Source: Calditrichia bacterium (GTDB lineage: Bacteria > Calditrichota > Calditrichia > RBG-13-44-9 > J075). From it: DNA of 64,000 nucleotides. The translations under genes and the position numbers were made by a program. The stretch is taken from NCBI GenBank assembly GCA_020635015.1, contig JACKAP010000006.1, positions 216,333-280,332 on the forward strand, given 5' to 3'. Below the pieces are notes generated by a model, which had not been told where the DNA came from, ran no database searches, and was given only the letters and a program-made list of their open reading frames with translations. This document shows, piece after piece, positions 50,800 to 60,659 of the stretch (positions are counted from its first letter, which is position 1; each line of letters begins with the position of its first letter).

Positions 50800-53700
50800 A
50801 TGCGTTATTTCGACCGCGCTAGTATTCTGCCGATTTACCTGCTTAGCCTCAGCATTTTGCTCTGCGGCTGTCTTTTTGCATTGGATCCCCAGAGAAGAAT
50901 CACCCAGTACGATCTTCGCCTGTTCCATTCCGAACACGGTCTGCCGATGAACTCCTTCCGCACCGTGTTCCAGGGCCGGGAAGGGTACATCTGGGCCGGC
51001 TGCCAGGAAGGCCTGGTGCGCTATGATGGCGTGGAGTTCCGGCTCTACACCCGGGACGCCTACCCCGGTTTAAGCTCCAATTTTATCGAAGATATCTGCG
51101 AAGACAGCAGCGGCAATCTCTGGCTGGCGACCCAGGGCGGCGGCGCCTGCCGCTTTGACGGCGAGCGGTTTGTGGCCTATGATACCAGTGATGGATTGGC
51201 GAGCAACATTGTCAACAAAGTCCTCGGTGCCCGCGACGGATCGCTCTGGTTCGGCACCGACAACGGGATCACCCGCCTGAAAGACGGCGAATTCCGCTCT
51301 TTTAGAGTGGGCGATCGTTCCGCGCATCCGGTTATCGTTTCATTGTGGGAAGACCCGGAAGGACAGATCCTGTTCGGGGGCGCGCCGCCAGGATTGCATT
51401 ATATGCGTGATGACTCGGTTCACACCATCGCGCTTGGTGATGACCCGTTGATAACGGCTTTTGGCGAAAGGTCATCCGGCGGCACGCTTCTGGGAACAGC
51501 GACCGGCGAACTCTATCATTTTGACCAGGGACAGGTTAGCCGGCCGGCGATTGCCGCGCTTCCCCTGCCTTACCCGATACGGGCGATATCCGAGGATGAG
51601 AACGGCAACATCTGGCTATGCAGCGAGGGAGGCGGGATTGCCCGTTATGCCGGTGGCGGGTGGCAGGTGCTGGGAGTGGAGAATGGATTACCCGGCGATA
51701 ATAATTTTTTCCTCAGTATGGCGGAAGATCGGGAGGGCGGCCTCTGGCTGGCCAGCGAGGGCGGTCTGTATCACATGATCGACAACAAGTTCCGCGCCTT
51801 CGGCAGCCCGGAGGGCTTCGTCAACAATAATGGCGCATCGGTTTGCCAGGATCGAGACGGGTATATGTGGGCCGGGCTAAGGGATGGCGGGGTTGCCCGG
51901 TTTACTGATACGGAGACCCGTAATTACGGAACCGAGCACGGACTGCTCAGTGCAGAGGTGGAAGCCGTCTGCCCCGATCCCGGCGGTGGGGTATGGATCG
52001 GTTCGACCGGCGGATTAAACTTTATCCGGAATGGCGAGATCCGAAGCTTCCGCCGGCAGGATGGCCTGCCGGAAAATCATATCGTCGCATTGTGCGGCCG
52101 CCGCGCCGGCGGATTGTGGATCGGCACTCAGTCGGGATTTCTGGTGAAATATGACGGCCGCCGCTTCACCGCCTACCGGCCGCTGCCCGGCGAAACCGCC
52201 AGCGTTATTGCGATCCTGGAAGAAGCGAACGGCGATCTTTGGATCGGCACCCGTAACGCCGGGCTGGTCAAATTTACCACCACCGGTTTCCGCCGTTTCC
52301 GCGCCCATGACGGCATCAGCGCCAAAGGGATCAACGCCTTTTATCAGGATGCGGCGGGCCGGCTGTGGATCGCCACCGACGATGAAGGGTTGTATGTGTA
52401 TCAAGACGGCCGGTTTGTGAATTTCTCCGCCCGCGACGGCCTGAGCTTCGACCGCATCTATTCCGTGCTGGAAGACCGCCAGGGTGGGATGTGGTTTCAC
52501 GGCAACCGAGGCATTTTCCGGGTGGAAAAGCAGGCGCTGCTGGAATTGGCCGCCGGGAAACGCGATACCCTGGAGAGCCGCTGGTTCAGCGCGCTCGACG
52601 GAATGCGCGAGACCGAATGCAACGGCCGCCGCCAACCCACTGCCTGGCAGAGCCGCGACGGCCGGCTGTGGTTCGCCTCCATCGCCGGGGTGGTGAGCGT
52701 CGATCCGGGCAATATGCCCCGTAATCTACACCCGCCACCGGTCTACCTGGAAAAGGTGATCACTCCCCGGCAACACCTCGCTCGGCGCGACTTCCCGGAG
52801 CTGCTCCGGCTGGATCCGCACGAGCAGAATCTGGAATTCCACTATACTGCGCTGAGCTTTGCCGTGCCGGAGCGGGTTCGTTTTAAATACATGCTGGAAG
52901 GATACGACCCAGGCTGGATCGAGGCTGGCGTTCGCCGCTCGGCCTACTACACCAACCTCTCCCACGGAAACTATACCTTTCGCGTCACCGCCTGCAATAA
53001 TGACGGCATCTGGAACGAAGCCGGCGTGGCGTTGAACATCCGGATCGCCCCCCACTGGTGGCAGACCGGCTGGGCATACACCGGATATGCGCTGGGGGTA
53101 TTCCTGGCGCTGTGGGGGATGATGCTGATCTTTCGCCGTCAGGCCGAGCAGCAGGCCCGGCTGCGCAATCGGGCGGAGCAGGCAGGTAAACTGGCGGAAC
53201 TCGATCGCATGAAGACGCGCTTTTTCGCCAATATCTCCCACGAGTTTCGCACCCCGCTTACGCTGATCCTGGGCCCGCTGGAACAATTTCTCTCCGGCAG
53301 GGTGGCCGGCGATCCGCAGGGAATCTACCGTCTGATGCACCGCAATGCCCGGCGTCTGCTGGCATTGATCAACCAGTTGCTCGACCTCTCCCGCCTGGAG
53401 GCCGGGCACATGCAATTGCAGGCGCGGCCGGAAAATCTTGATGCCTTCCTGAAGCCGTTGGTGATGTCCTTTACCTCCCTGGCGGACCAGCGGCGGATCC
53501 TCCTGGAATACCGCTCACCGGAAGCAGACCTGGAAGTATATGTCGATCCCGACAAATTATACAAGATCGTTACCAACCTCATCTCCAACGCCTTTAAATT
53601 CACCCCGGAAGGGGGCATCATCATCATCGCCTGGGAGGTGCCCGGCGGGGTAGGGAAGGGGGGAATCGCTTCCGGGAATAGCCCGCTGGTAGAAATTTCC

Positions 53701-54822
53701 GTACAGGACAGCGGACCGGGGATCCCCGCCGACAAACAGGCGCGCATCTTTGACCGATTTTATCAGCTGGACGATTCCCAAACCCGCCGCCAGGAGGGTA
53801 GCGGGATCGGCTTGGCGCTGGTGAAGGAGCTGGTGGAGGTGCATAAAGGCAGCATCGACCTGGAAAGCGAGCCGGGGAAGGGGAGCCGTTTCATCGTGCG
53901 ACTGCCCCTGGGCAAAGCCCATCTCCGGGAAGACGAGTTGGCGCAACCCGGCGGGCCGTCTGTCGGCAGCGACCTGGAAAACGAGATTGAAGCCGGCAGC
54001 GCAGCGATGCCTCTGCTTCCTGCCGCCGCTTCCCCGCCGGATGAGGATTCCCGGCCGCTGGTATTGATCGTGGAAGACAATCCGGACCTGCGGCTGTATA
54101 TCCGCAGCCAGTTGGCTCAGGAATACCGGGTGTTGGAATCGCCGAATGGGACGGCGGGAGTCGAGCAGGCGCAGCAGGCGCTGCCGGATCTGGTGATCAG
54201 CGATGTGATGATGCCGGAGATGGACGGGTTCGAGCTGTGCCGCCGTCTCAAGCGCGACGAAAAAACCAGTCATATTCCGCTGATCCTGCTGACCGCCCTG
54301 GCCACCCTGGAACATCGTTTGGAGGGGCTGGACACTCGCGCCGATGACTACGTGTTGAAGCCGTTCAACCCCGAAGAATTGTTGGCGCGCAGCCGCAACC
54401 TGATCGAGTTGCGCCGGCTGCTCCGGGAGCGCTATCGCCGGGAGTTAAATCTACCTCCGCAGGCGTTGGGACTGGCCCGGCGTGATGAGGCGTTCCTGGA
54501 TAAGGCGATCGGAATCATTGAGGCGCATATCGACGACAATAGCTTTGGGGTGATGGCACTGGCAGCGGAACTGGGCTGGGCCCGGGAGACGGTCTATCGC
54601 AAGATCCGGGCGCTGACCGATCTGTCGGTGGAAAAATTTATCTATGACCGCCGCTTGCGCCGGGCGGCGCAGTTGCTGCAGGAGAGCGATGCGACGGTCA
54701 CTGAGATCACCTACGCCACCGGCTTCTCCAGCCCCGGCCACCTGGCGCGCCATTTCCGCCAGCAATACGACATGGCGCCCTCAGAATACCGCCGGCAGCA
54801 CAAGAAACCACCCACCCACTAA
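50800..54822 (+). CDS. hybrid two-component system regulator (HTCS), propeller sensor-kinase-receiver-AraC
   Basis: A 1340-residue one-protein signalling chain. An N-terminal signal/anchor is followed by two-component-regulator propeller repeats (GREGYIWAGCQEGLVRYDG, DSSGNLWLATQGGGACRFDG and more, to about 620) and a Y_Y_Y domain (RFKYMLEGYDPGW). A membrane helix lies near 755-775. The histidine kinase part has the phospho-His at about 814 in FFANISHEFRTPLTLILGP and ATPase motifs NLISNAFKFTPEGG and DSGPGIP. The receiver has VLIVEDNPDLR and phospho-Asp about 1135 in ISDVMMPEMDG. The C-terminus is an AraC-type DNA-binding domain. In Bacteroidetes such proteins sense polysaccharide breakdown products and activate nearby uptake loci, but no such locus is adjacent here. 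Confidence 0.95.
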   Translation: MRYFDRASILPIYLLSLSILLCGCLFALDPQRRITQYDLRLFHSEHGLPMNSFRTVFQGREGYIWAGCQEGLVRYDGVEFRLYTRDAYPGLSSNFIEDICEDSSGNLWLATQGGGACRFDGERFVAYDTSDGLASNIVNKVLGARDGSLWFGTDNGITRLKDGEFRSFRVGDRSAHPVIVSLWEDPEGQILFGGAPPGLHYMRDDSVHTIALGDDPLITAFGERSSGGTLLGTATGELYHFDQGQVSRPAIAALPLPYPIRAISEDENGNIWLCSEGGGIARYAGGGWQVLGVENGLPGDNNFFLSMAEDREGGLWLASEGGLYHMIDNKFRAFGSPEGFVNNNGASVCQDRDGYMWAGLRDGGVARFTDTETRNYGTEHGLLSAEVEAVCPDPGGGVWIGSTGGLNFIRNGEIRSFRRQDGLPENHIVALCGRRAGGLWIGTQSGFLVKYDGRRFTAYRPLPGETASVIAILEEANGDLWIGTRNAGLVKFTTTGFRRFRAHDGISAKGINAFYQDAAGRLWIATDDEGLYVYQDGRFVNFSARDGLSFDRIYSVLEDRQGGMWFHGNRGIFRVEKQALLELAAGKRDTLESRWFSALDGMRETECNGRRQPTAWQSRDGRLWFASIAGVVSVDPGNMPRNLHPPPVYLEKVITPRQHLARRDFPELLRLDPHEQNLEFHYTALSFAVPERVRFKYMLEGYDPGWIEAGVRRSAYYTNLSHGNYTFRVTACNNDGIWNEAGVALNIRIAPHWWQTGWAYTGYALGVFLALWGMMLIFRRQAEQQARLRNRAEQAGKLAELDRMKTRFFANISHEFRTPLTLILGPLEQFLSGRVAGDPQGIYRLMHRNARRLLALINQLLDLSRLEAGHMQLQARPENLDAFLKPLVMSFTSLADQRRILLEYRSPEADLEVYVDPDKLYKIVTNLISNAFKFTPEGGIIIIAWEVPGGVGKGGIASGNSPLVEISVQDSGPGIPADKQARIFDRFYQLDDSQTRRQEGSGIGLALVKELVEVHKGSIDLESEPGKGSRFIVRLPLGKAHLREDELAQPGGPSVGSDLENEIEAGSAAMPLLPAAASPPDEDSRPLVLIVEDNPDLRLYIRSQLAQEYRVLESPNGTAGVEQAQQALPDLVISDVMMPEMDGFELCRRLKRDEKTSHIPLILLTALATLEHRLEGLDTRADDYVLKPFNPEELLARSRNLIELRRLLRERYRRELNLPPQALGLARRDEAFLDKAIGIIEAHIDDNSFGVMALAAELGWARETVYRKIRALTDLSVEKFIYDRRLRRAAQLLQESDATVTEITYATGFSSPGHLARHFRQQYDMAPSEYRRQHKKPPTH

Positions 54823-54825
54823 TAA

Positions 54826-55332
54826 TCAGCTTTCATCCGCCGAGGGGCCGTAGAGGGCCGGGACCGGGATGTCGTTGAGGCGCAGGTAGACGCAGAGCTG
54901 GGCGCGGTGGTGGATGCTGTGGTTGAGCACGAAATTGCGCAGCACCGCCGCTTTCGGCAGGGTGAAAACCGCCTCACCGCCGGAGAGCAGCGTCCAGGGT
55001 TGCAGCAAAGCATCTCCCTTTGCCGCTTCCAGCGCAGCAGCGGCTTCTGCAACTTTAGTGTCGAACAGTTCCAGGATCTCTTCCCGGGATTTGGCAGCTA
55101 CGGTACGTGGAGGCGCGCCGCCGCCGGGAGGGGCCAGGTCGAATTCGTCCTGGTTGATAGTGATGGCCGTCCACCCTGGCAAATTGGCGATATGGGTAGC
55201 CAGTTCACCCATGGTATAGGATTTGGGATGAGGGCGCCAGTTTAGCTTTTCATCCGCCACCCGCTCCAGGGTTTTGCGGGTTTTGGCTGCTTCCTGGCGG
55301 AATTCGGCGAGCAGTTGGGTGTTGAGTTGCAT
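54826..55332 (-). CDS. DinB-family protein
   Basis: A 168-residue four-helix-bundle protein of the DinB/DfsB superfamily. I start it at ATG 55332 (MQLNTQLLAEFRQEAAK), as the longer frame reads into the GCATGGGG repeat element. The three metal-binding His expected of the family are visible, one in GELATHIANLPGW and two in NHSIHHRAQLCVYLR. The ending LRLNDIPVPALYGPSADE is a common DinB signature. Members include thiol-dependent transferases and stress-induced proteins; the exact role is unknown. It is convergent with the histidine kinase gene, separated by only three bases. Confidence 0.88.
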   Translation of the reverse strand: MQLNTQLLAEFRQEAAKTRKTLERVADEKLNWRPHPKSYTMGELATHIANLPGWTAITINQDEFDLAPPGGGAPPRTVAAKSREEILELFDTKVAEAAAALEAAKGDALLQPWTLLSGGEAVFTLPKAAVLRNFVLNHSIHHRAQLCVYLRLNDIPVPALYGPSADES

Positions 55333-55380
55333 GGGGTGCCTCTTGTTTTGGTTAGATTGAATTGAACTTGGATAATTTTT

Positions 55381-55548
55381 GCATGGGGCATGGGGCATGG
55401 CGCCGTCTTGAGCAGCTGTTTAATATGGAAAACGCAAATAATGTTGGCTTATTACAGGGTTAACTTATTTAAGACGAGACACTACGCGCCATGCCGGTTT
55501 CAATAACCCATCAAAACGGCGCCATGCCCCATGCGCCTTGCCCCATGC
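55381..55548. mobile_element. MITE-like element, GCATGGGG/CCCCATGC ends (copy A)
   Basis: A 168-base non-coding element downstream of the RND permease gene. Its ends are inverted GCATGGG repeats. The interior aligns along its whole length with copy B at 58715-58885, most clearly in TTGGCTTATTACAGGGTTAA and GGTTTCAATAAC...TCAAAACGGCGCCATGCCCC. Confidence 0.75.
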
Positions 55549-55594
55549 AACCATACGCTGTAACGCCATCAGCGCGAGTGTTCGCGAATACCAT

Positions 55595-58500
55595 CTACCC
55601 CCGCACTCGTCCCAGCATATCGTGCACGCTGGTGTAGACCGCCGGGATCAGCACCAGGGTGATCAGGGTGGAGACGGTCAGACCGCCGATCACCGAGCGG
55701 GCGAGGGCGGCCTGGATCTCGCCGCCGGCCCCGCCGCCGAAGGCCAGGGGGAGCATTCCCAGCACCGTGGTGCAGGTGGTCATCAGGATCGGGCGCAGGC
55801 GCAGGCGGCCGGCCTGCACCACCGCCTCGCGGATGCCCAGGCTCTGCTCCCGGCGCATCAGGTTGATGTAATCCACCAGCACAATGGCATTATTGACCAC
55901 GATGCCGATCAGCATCACCACCCCCATCAAACTCTGCATGTTCAGCGAGGTGCCGGTGAGCAGGAGGGTCGGCACCACCCCGATGAAGGCCAGGGGCACC
56001 GTCACCATCACGATCAGCGGATCGAGGAAGCGCTCGAACTGGGCGGCCATCACCATGTAGATCAGCACCACCGCCATCAGGATCGAGAGGGTGAAGTCGC
56101 GCCGGGCCTTCTGCTGCTCCTGGTACTCGCCGCTGAACACCAGGGAAAAGCTCTCCGGCAGGGTGAAATCCCGTAATTCGCCTTCGAGCTTCTCGATCAC
56201 ATCCCCCAGGGCGGCGCCGCTGCGCAGGTTGGCGGTGATGTAGGTAACCCGTTGCCCGTCGATGCGCTCGATGGTGGTGGGGCTGCGCCGGTGTTCGGTG
56301 TGCACCACCGCCGAGACCGGGATGATCAGCCCGCTGCCGGTGCGCACCGGCACGTTCCCCAGGTCCAGGGTGCTCAGGCGGTCGTCCGGCTGCAGGCGCA
56401 CCGTGATCGGAAACTCCTCGCCGCCTTCCCGGAACACCCCGGCGCGGCTGCCTCCCACATTGGTCTGGATCACCTCCGCTACCTGGCTGACCGACAGCCC
56501 GAGGTCGGCAATCTTTTCCCGGTCGACGATCAGGTTCTGCTCCGGCCGCCCTTCGCGGCGGCTGACCCGCACATCTTCGATTTCCGGTACCCGTTCCATG
56601 ATTTGTTGAATGTTCTTAGCCAGCCGGTCGGCCAAATCCAGATCGTAGCCGCGCAACTCCAGTTGCAGCGCCTGGGAGCCGCCGGAGCCGAAGAGGCGGC
56701 GCAACATCCACAGGCCGGACTGGGCTTCCACCCGGATTTCCGCCCCGGGGATTTTTCCGGAGACATTGCGCCGGATCTGGTCGGCCAGCTCGAAACTGTT
56801 GATGCTGCGTTCATCCGCGCCGTAGAGAGCCAGCTCCACTTCGGCATCGCCATTGCGGATCTCGATGGTCATATGGCGCACTTCGTCCATCGGGGCCGAT
56901 TCTCGCACGATCCGCTCCAGCTCCCGCAGATATTCATTCACCACTGCGATGTTGGTACCCTGGGCCATCTCCAGATCGACACCGATCTCGTCGGCGTCGG
57001 TCTGGGGGGCCAGTTCCACCGGCAGCAGCGGCCAGAGCAGGAAGGTGATCACCAGCAGCAGGGTGGTGACGGCAAAGACCATCTTGCGGTGGCGGAGCAC
57101 CCGTTCCAGCAGTCGGGAATAGCCCGTCTCCAGCCGCACGAACCAGTCGCCTAAACGGGCGTGCAGGCGCCTGCCGTTGCCCCCGCCCGCTTTGACGGTC
57201 AGAAAACGGCTGCCCAGCATCGGCACCAGGCTCAGGGCCACTAACAGGGAGCAGAGCAAAGCGAAGACCACCACCAGGGCCAATTCGCGGAAGAGCATCC
57301 CGGAGACGGTCTGCATGAACAATACCGGTATGAAGATCACAATCGTGGTGAGGGTGGAGGCGACGATCGCCCCGCTCACCTGGCGGGTGCCGGTGAGGGC
57401 GCTCTCCTCCAGCTTGCGCCCGTTCTCGCGCAGGCGCACCATATTTTCCAGCACCACAATGGCATTGTCGACGATCAGCCCGATCCCCAGGGCCAACCCG
57501 CCGAAGCTCATCTGGTTAAGGGTTAAATCATTAAAAAACAGCAGGCCGAAGGTGGCGATGATCGAGATTGGGATCGACAGGGCGATGATGAAGGTGGTGG
57601 AGCCGTTGCGCAGGAAAAAATAGAGGATCAGCACCGCCAGCAGCCCGCCCCAGAGGGCCGATTGCTGCACATTGTTGATCGAATTCTGAATGAACTGGCT
57701 CTGGTCGATTACCAGCATCAGCTCGATGTCGTCGCGCTCGCGGTTGATCCGCTCCATAATCGCCCGCGCTTCCCGGGCCACTGCCACAGTGTTGGCCCCG
57801 GACTGCTTGCGCACCCCCAGGCGCACCATCGGCTGGCCGTCGATCTGCACCAGGCGGTTGATATCCTGGTAGCCGTCGACCACCTCCGCCACGTCGCGCA
57901 GGCGGATCGGCATGCCGTCGACCACGGTGATGATGGTGTTGGCGATCTCCTCGACCGAACGGTATTCCCCGCGGGTGCGCACGTACATATCGCTGATGCC
58001 CTCGCGCATATCCCCGCCGGGGAGGGTGACGTTCTCGCGCAGCAGGGCCTGGCGCACGTCATTGGCGGAGAGCTGGCTGGAGGCCAGGCGGTCGCGTTTC
58101 AGCTGCACCTGGATCTCGCGGTAGACCCCGCCCCACACGTCCACCGATCCCGCGCCGGGGATCTGCTCGAAGCGCTGGGAGATCTCCCGCTCCAGGATGC
58201 GGGTCAGCTCTTCCATGTTGCGCCGCGATTTGGCGCCGAGGATCACCACCGGGAAGTTATCCGGATCGAATTTCCAGATGCGCGGCGATTCCACCTCCGG
58301 GGGAAAGTCGTCGCGGATGCGGTCGATGGCGGCGCGCACGTCGTTGGCGGCCTCGTCGATATTGGTGCCCTGGGAAAATTCCATCGTAACCCGGCTTTGT
58401 CCTTCCTCGGAGCGGGAGCGCATCGACTCCACATTGGGCACCCCGGCGAGGGCGTTTTCCACCCGGTCGGTGATCAGGGTCTCGATCTCCTCCGGCCCGA

Positions 58501-58660
58501 CATTGGGATAATTGGTGCGCACAGTTAACTGGGGATATTCGATCTGCGGCAGCAGGTCGACCGGCAGGAAGCGAAATCCCATCACCCCCAGCACGATGAC
58601 GATCAAAAATACCATGGTGGTGGCGATAGGGCGTTTAACGGCGGTTTGGGTGAGGTTCAT
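55595..58660 (-). CDS. RND efflux transporter permease (AcrB/HAE-1 family)
   Basis: A 1021-residue inner-membrane pump of the resistance-nodulation-division superfamily with 12 membrane helices and two large periplasmic loops. It drives drug or lipid export with protons. The start MNLTQTAVKRPIATTMVFLI is typical. The proton-relay region reads GIGLIVDNAIVVLENM, with one of the two AcrB Asp residues replaced by Asn, as in the SwrC/HAE-1-like branch. The second half has GVVMLIGIVVNNAIVLVDYI. It forms an operon with the adaptor gene upstream, with a MITE-like element inserted in the 231-base spacer. An outer-membrane TolC-like channel is not seen nearby. Confidence 0.95.
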   Translation of the reverse strand: MNLTQTAVKRPIATTMVFLIVIVLGVMGFRFLPVDLLPQIEYPQLTVRTNYPNVGPEEIETLITDRVENALAGVPNVESMRSRSEEGQSRVTMEFSQGTNIDEAANDVRAAIDRIRDDFPPEVESPRIWKFDPDNFPVVILGAKSRRNMEELTRILEREISQRFEQIPGAGSVDVWGGVYREIQVQLKRDRLASSQLSANDVRQALLRENVTLPGGDMREGISDMYVRTRGEYRSVEEIANTIITVVDGMPIRLRDVAEVVDGYQDINRLVQIDGQPMVRLGVRKQSGANTVAVAREARAIMERINRERDDIELMLVIDQSQFIQNSINNVQQSALWGGLLAVLILYFFLRNGSTTFIIALSIPISIIATFGLLFFNDLTLNQMSFGGLALGIGLIVDNAIVVLENMVRLRENGRKLEESALTGTRQVSGAIVASTLTTIVIFIPVLFMQTVSGMLFRELALVVVFALLCSLLVALSLVPMLGSRFLTVKAGGGNGRRLHARLGDWFVRLETGYSRLLERVLRHRKMVFAVTTLLLVITFLLWPLLPVELAPQTDADEIGVDLEMAQGTNIAVVNEYLRELERIVRESAPMDEVRHMTIEIRNGDAEVELALYGADERSINSFELADQIRRNVSGKIPGAEIRVEAQSGLWMLRRLFGSGGSQALQLELRGYDLDLADRLAKNIQQIMERVPEIEDVRVSRREGRPEQNLIVDREKIADLGLSVSQVAEVIQTNVGGSRAGVFREGGEEFPITVRLQPDDRLSTLDLGNVPVRTGSGLIIPVSAVVHTEHRRSPTTIERIDGQRVTYITANLRSGAALGDVIEKLEGELRDFTLPESFSLVFSGEYQEQQKARRDFTLSILMAVVLIYMVMAAQFERFLDPLIVMVTVPLAFIGVVPTLLLTGTSLNMQSLMGVVMLIGIVVNNAIVLVDYINLMRREQSLGIREAVVQAGRLRLRPILMTTCTTVLGMLPLAFGGGAGGEIQAALARSVIGGLTVSTLITLVLIPAVYTSVHDMLGRVRG

Positions 58661-58714
58661 TTGATGGTCCGTATGGCTGGTTTAGGATGAAATATATTTG
58701 TTCTGAGGTTGATT

Positions 58715-58885
58715 GCATGGGGCATGGGGCATGGGGCCGTATTGTGCGGCTGTTTGGCATGGCAGACGAAAAAAAAGTTGGCTCATTTCAGAGTTAACCT
58801 CTTTCAGCACGAGGCTCTATAATACCCATGCCAGTTTCAATAACTCCTCAAAACGGCGCCATGCCCCATGCCCCATGCCCCATGC
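58715..58885. mobile_element. MITE-like element, GCATGGGG/CCCCATGC ends (copy B)
   Basis: A 171-base copy of the element at 55381, in the same orientation, between the adaptor and permease genes. It starts with three GCATGGG units and ends with four CATGCCC units. It lies inside an expected operon, so transcription must read through its hairpin ends. Confidence 0.75.
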
Positions 58886-58891
58886 GCAGTT

Positions 58892-60241
58892 TCACATCGT
58901 CTGCGGCTGTTCCACCGCAATACTGTCTTTCTCTGCCTCCTGCTGGCGTTTGATTACCTCTTCCATCAGGTCCTGGCGCTGGAGGTGCTGGAGCTGTTCC
59001 ACCCGGGTCCAGGACACCGGGCGTACCCGGGCGTCCCCCGGCGCGCCGGCCAGGAGGTTTTGTCCCAGGGTGATGATCCAGCTATCCGGCTTCACCCCGC
59101 GGATGCCGGCCTCCATCCGGCCTTTGGCAACCACCTCTACCGGCACGAATTCGAAGGTGACCGGTCCCAGCAGCGTTGCCGGCTCGCCGGCCGGCGGGTT
59201 TGCCGCCGGTTCTCCGCTGAGGGTGGCGCGGCTGACGTAGACCCCGGTCTCGCCGGTGGCGGGATGTTCATAAAGGGCGCTGAGGGGCACCAGGGTGGCA
59301 TTTTCGCTTTCTCCGTAAAACACGTCGACGCTGACGAACATGCCCGGCTTCAGCCGGCCGTCCGGATTGGCCAGATCAATCTCCGCCTCAGTGCTGTGGC
59401 TCACCGGATGCAGGAAAGGGGAGATGCGTGAGAGGGGAGCGGTCTGCGGCCCGGAAGGGGTGCTGGGGGTAAAGACCTCGGCGCGCTGGCCGGCTTCGAT
59501 ATAAGTCAGCATGCGGTCGGTGAGCACCACCTCCACCCGCACGTTATCCAACTGGCCGAGGGTGAACAGGCGGGTGCTGCCGCTGACCAGCATCCCCACC
59601 TCTGCATTGCGATTGCCCACATTTCCGTCCACCGGGGCGCGCACGACGGTCTGAGCGAGGCTCTCCTCGCGCTCCTTCACCGTTGCCCGCGATTGTTCCA
59701 CCCGTGCCTGGGCCAGGGCCATATCCGCCTCGGCGGAGACGGCGCGGGTCTGCACCGTTTCCAATTCGGTGGCGCTGATCAGGCCCTGATCGGCCAGGGT
59801 GGTCTGCCGCTGCAGTTCGGCACGGACCTCCTGCAGCCGGGCCTCGGCCTGGCGCAACTGGGCCTCGGCAATCTGCAGACCGGCGCGGGCCTGGTTGAGG
59901 CGCTCGCGGAACTCCTTATCGCGCAGGCGCAGCAGGGGCTGCCCCCGCTTCACCACCTCGCCGTTCTGCACATACACTTCCTCCACCAGCGCGGCGCTGA
60001 TCTCGGGATAGATCTCCACCTGATTCTTCGCCTTCACCACCCCGCTGAGGCGCTGGGTGAGGGGCAGGGCCCCAAAACGGGCCTGCACCGCCTCTACGGC
60101 GGGGATGATCTTGTTTTCACCCTTTTGCGGAGTGCTGGAATCATCGCCGCAGCCGAATAGCAGCAGGCCGGAAGCCAGGATGGCTGTAAGGAAATTCGAA
60201 CTGGGGAAAATCAGGGAACGATGTGTCGGTAGTTGGGTCAT
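58892..60241 (-). CDS. RND periplasmic adaptor (membrane fusion) lipoprotein
   Basis: A 449-residue HlyD/AcrA-type adaptor that links the RND permease to an outer-membrane channel. I prefer ATG 60241 (MTQLPTHRSLIFPSSNF) because it directly precedes the signal peptide, whose lipobox LLLFGCGDD predicts a lipid-anchored Cys. Starts 6 or 18 codons upstream are possible. The barrel-sandwich hybrid half is YPEISAALVEEVYVQNGEVVKRG, and the long coiled coil covers about 125-215 (Gln/Ala/Glu/Arg-rich). Its partner half is VRAPVDGNVGNRNAEVG. A C-terminal extension is Gln/Glu-rich and helical. It is first in the operon with the permease. Confidence 0.9.
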   Translation of the reverse strand: MTQLPTHRSLIFPSSNFLTAILASGLLLFGCGDDSSTPQKGENKIIPAVEAVQARFGALPLTQRLSGVVKAKNQVEIYPEISAALVEEVYVQNGEVVKRGQPLLRLRDKEFRERLNQARAGLQIAEAQLRQAEARLQEVRAELQRQTTLADQGLISATELETVQTRAVSAEADMALAQARVEQSRATVKEREESLAQTVVRAPVDGNVGNRNAEVGMLVSGSTRLFTLGQLDNVRVEVVLTDRMLTYIEAGQRAEVFTPSTPSGPQTAPLSRISPFLHPVSHSTEAEIDLANPDGRLKPGMFVSVDVFYGESENATLVPLSALYEHPATGETGVYVSRATLSGEPAANPPAGEPATLLGPVTFEFVPVEVVAKGRMEAGIRGVKPDSWIITLGQNLLAGAPGDARVRPVSWTRVEQLQHLQRQDLMEEVIKRQQEAEKDSIAVEQPQTM

Positions 60242-60336
60242 TGTATGTCTCTTATTTCTCATAATGCTTACAGTATACTTCAAATTGTGGTTCAATTGTT
60301 GGTTACGATCGCTCTATTGAGTTTCTCTTGAGCAAT

Positions 60337-60426
60337 CTACACAATATCGCGAATTCTAATTTTTTGTGGGGTAATTACGACAAATTTGCCATACAGCGAA
60401 ACATCATATTTCAAAATGACTTTAAT
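60337..60426 (-). pseudogene. remnant: C-terminal tail of a DUF5615 PIN-like toxin
   Basis: Directly after the antitoxin stop codon the minus strand reads IKVILKYDVSLYG, then KFVVITPQKIRIRDIV and stop at 60337-60339, with no start codon. The FVVITPxxIRIR ending is the usual C-terminus of DUF5615 toxins, which normally follow DUF433 genes. Only about 29 codons remain, so the toxin seems to have been deleted. Assignment rests on this short motif. Confidence 0.5.
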
Positions 60427-60434
60427 GAGGGAGT

Positions 60435-60659
60435 TTAAGCTTCAATGACCTCCTCCCGGGATATTACATCAGCAGAGTAGGAGAGTGTGGCATAAATGTC
60501 ATCCTTGGTCAAATGAGGATAGGCACTTAACAAATCATCAACCGATAATCCCTGAGATAGCTTTCGCAGAATTAACTCAACCGTTATCCGTGTACCTTTT
60601 ATGATGGGTTTGCCAAGCATGACCGTTGGATCTATTGTGATTCTTTTTCGATAATCCAT
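60435..60659 (-). CDS. DUF433 antitoxin-like protein
   Basis: A 74-residue DUF433 protein (VapB45-like winged-helix antitoxin). Its motifs ITIDPTVMLGKPIIKGTRITVELIL and LLSAYPHLTKDDIYATLSYSAD are diagnostic. Such proteins bind their own promoter and neutralise a DUF5615 PIN-like toxin encoded just downstream. Here only a toxin tail follows, so this is probably an orphan antitoxin, which might still protect against related toxins. It is shared by chromosomes and mobile regions alike. It sits at the boundary between housekeeping genes and the caspase operon. Confidence 0.88.
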   Translation of the reverse strand: MDYRKRITIDPTVMLGKPIIKGTRITVELILRKLSQGLSVDDLLSAYPHLTKDDIYATLSYSADVISREEVIEA

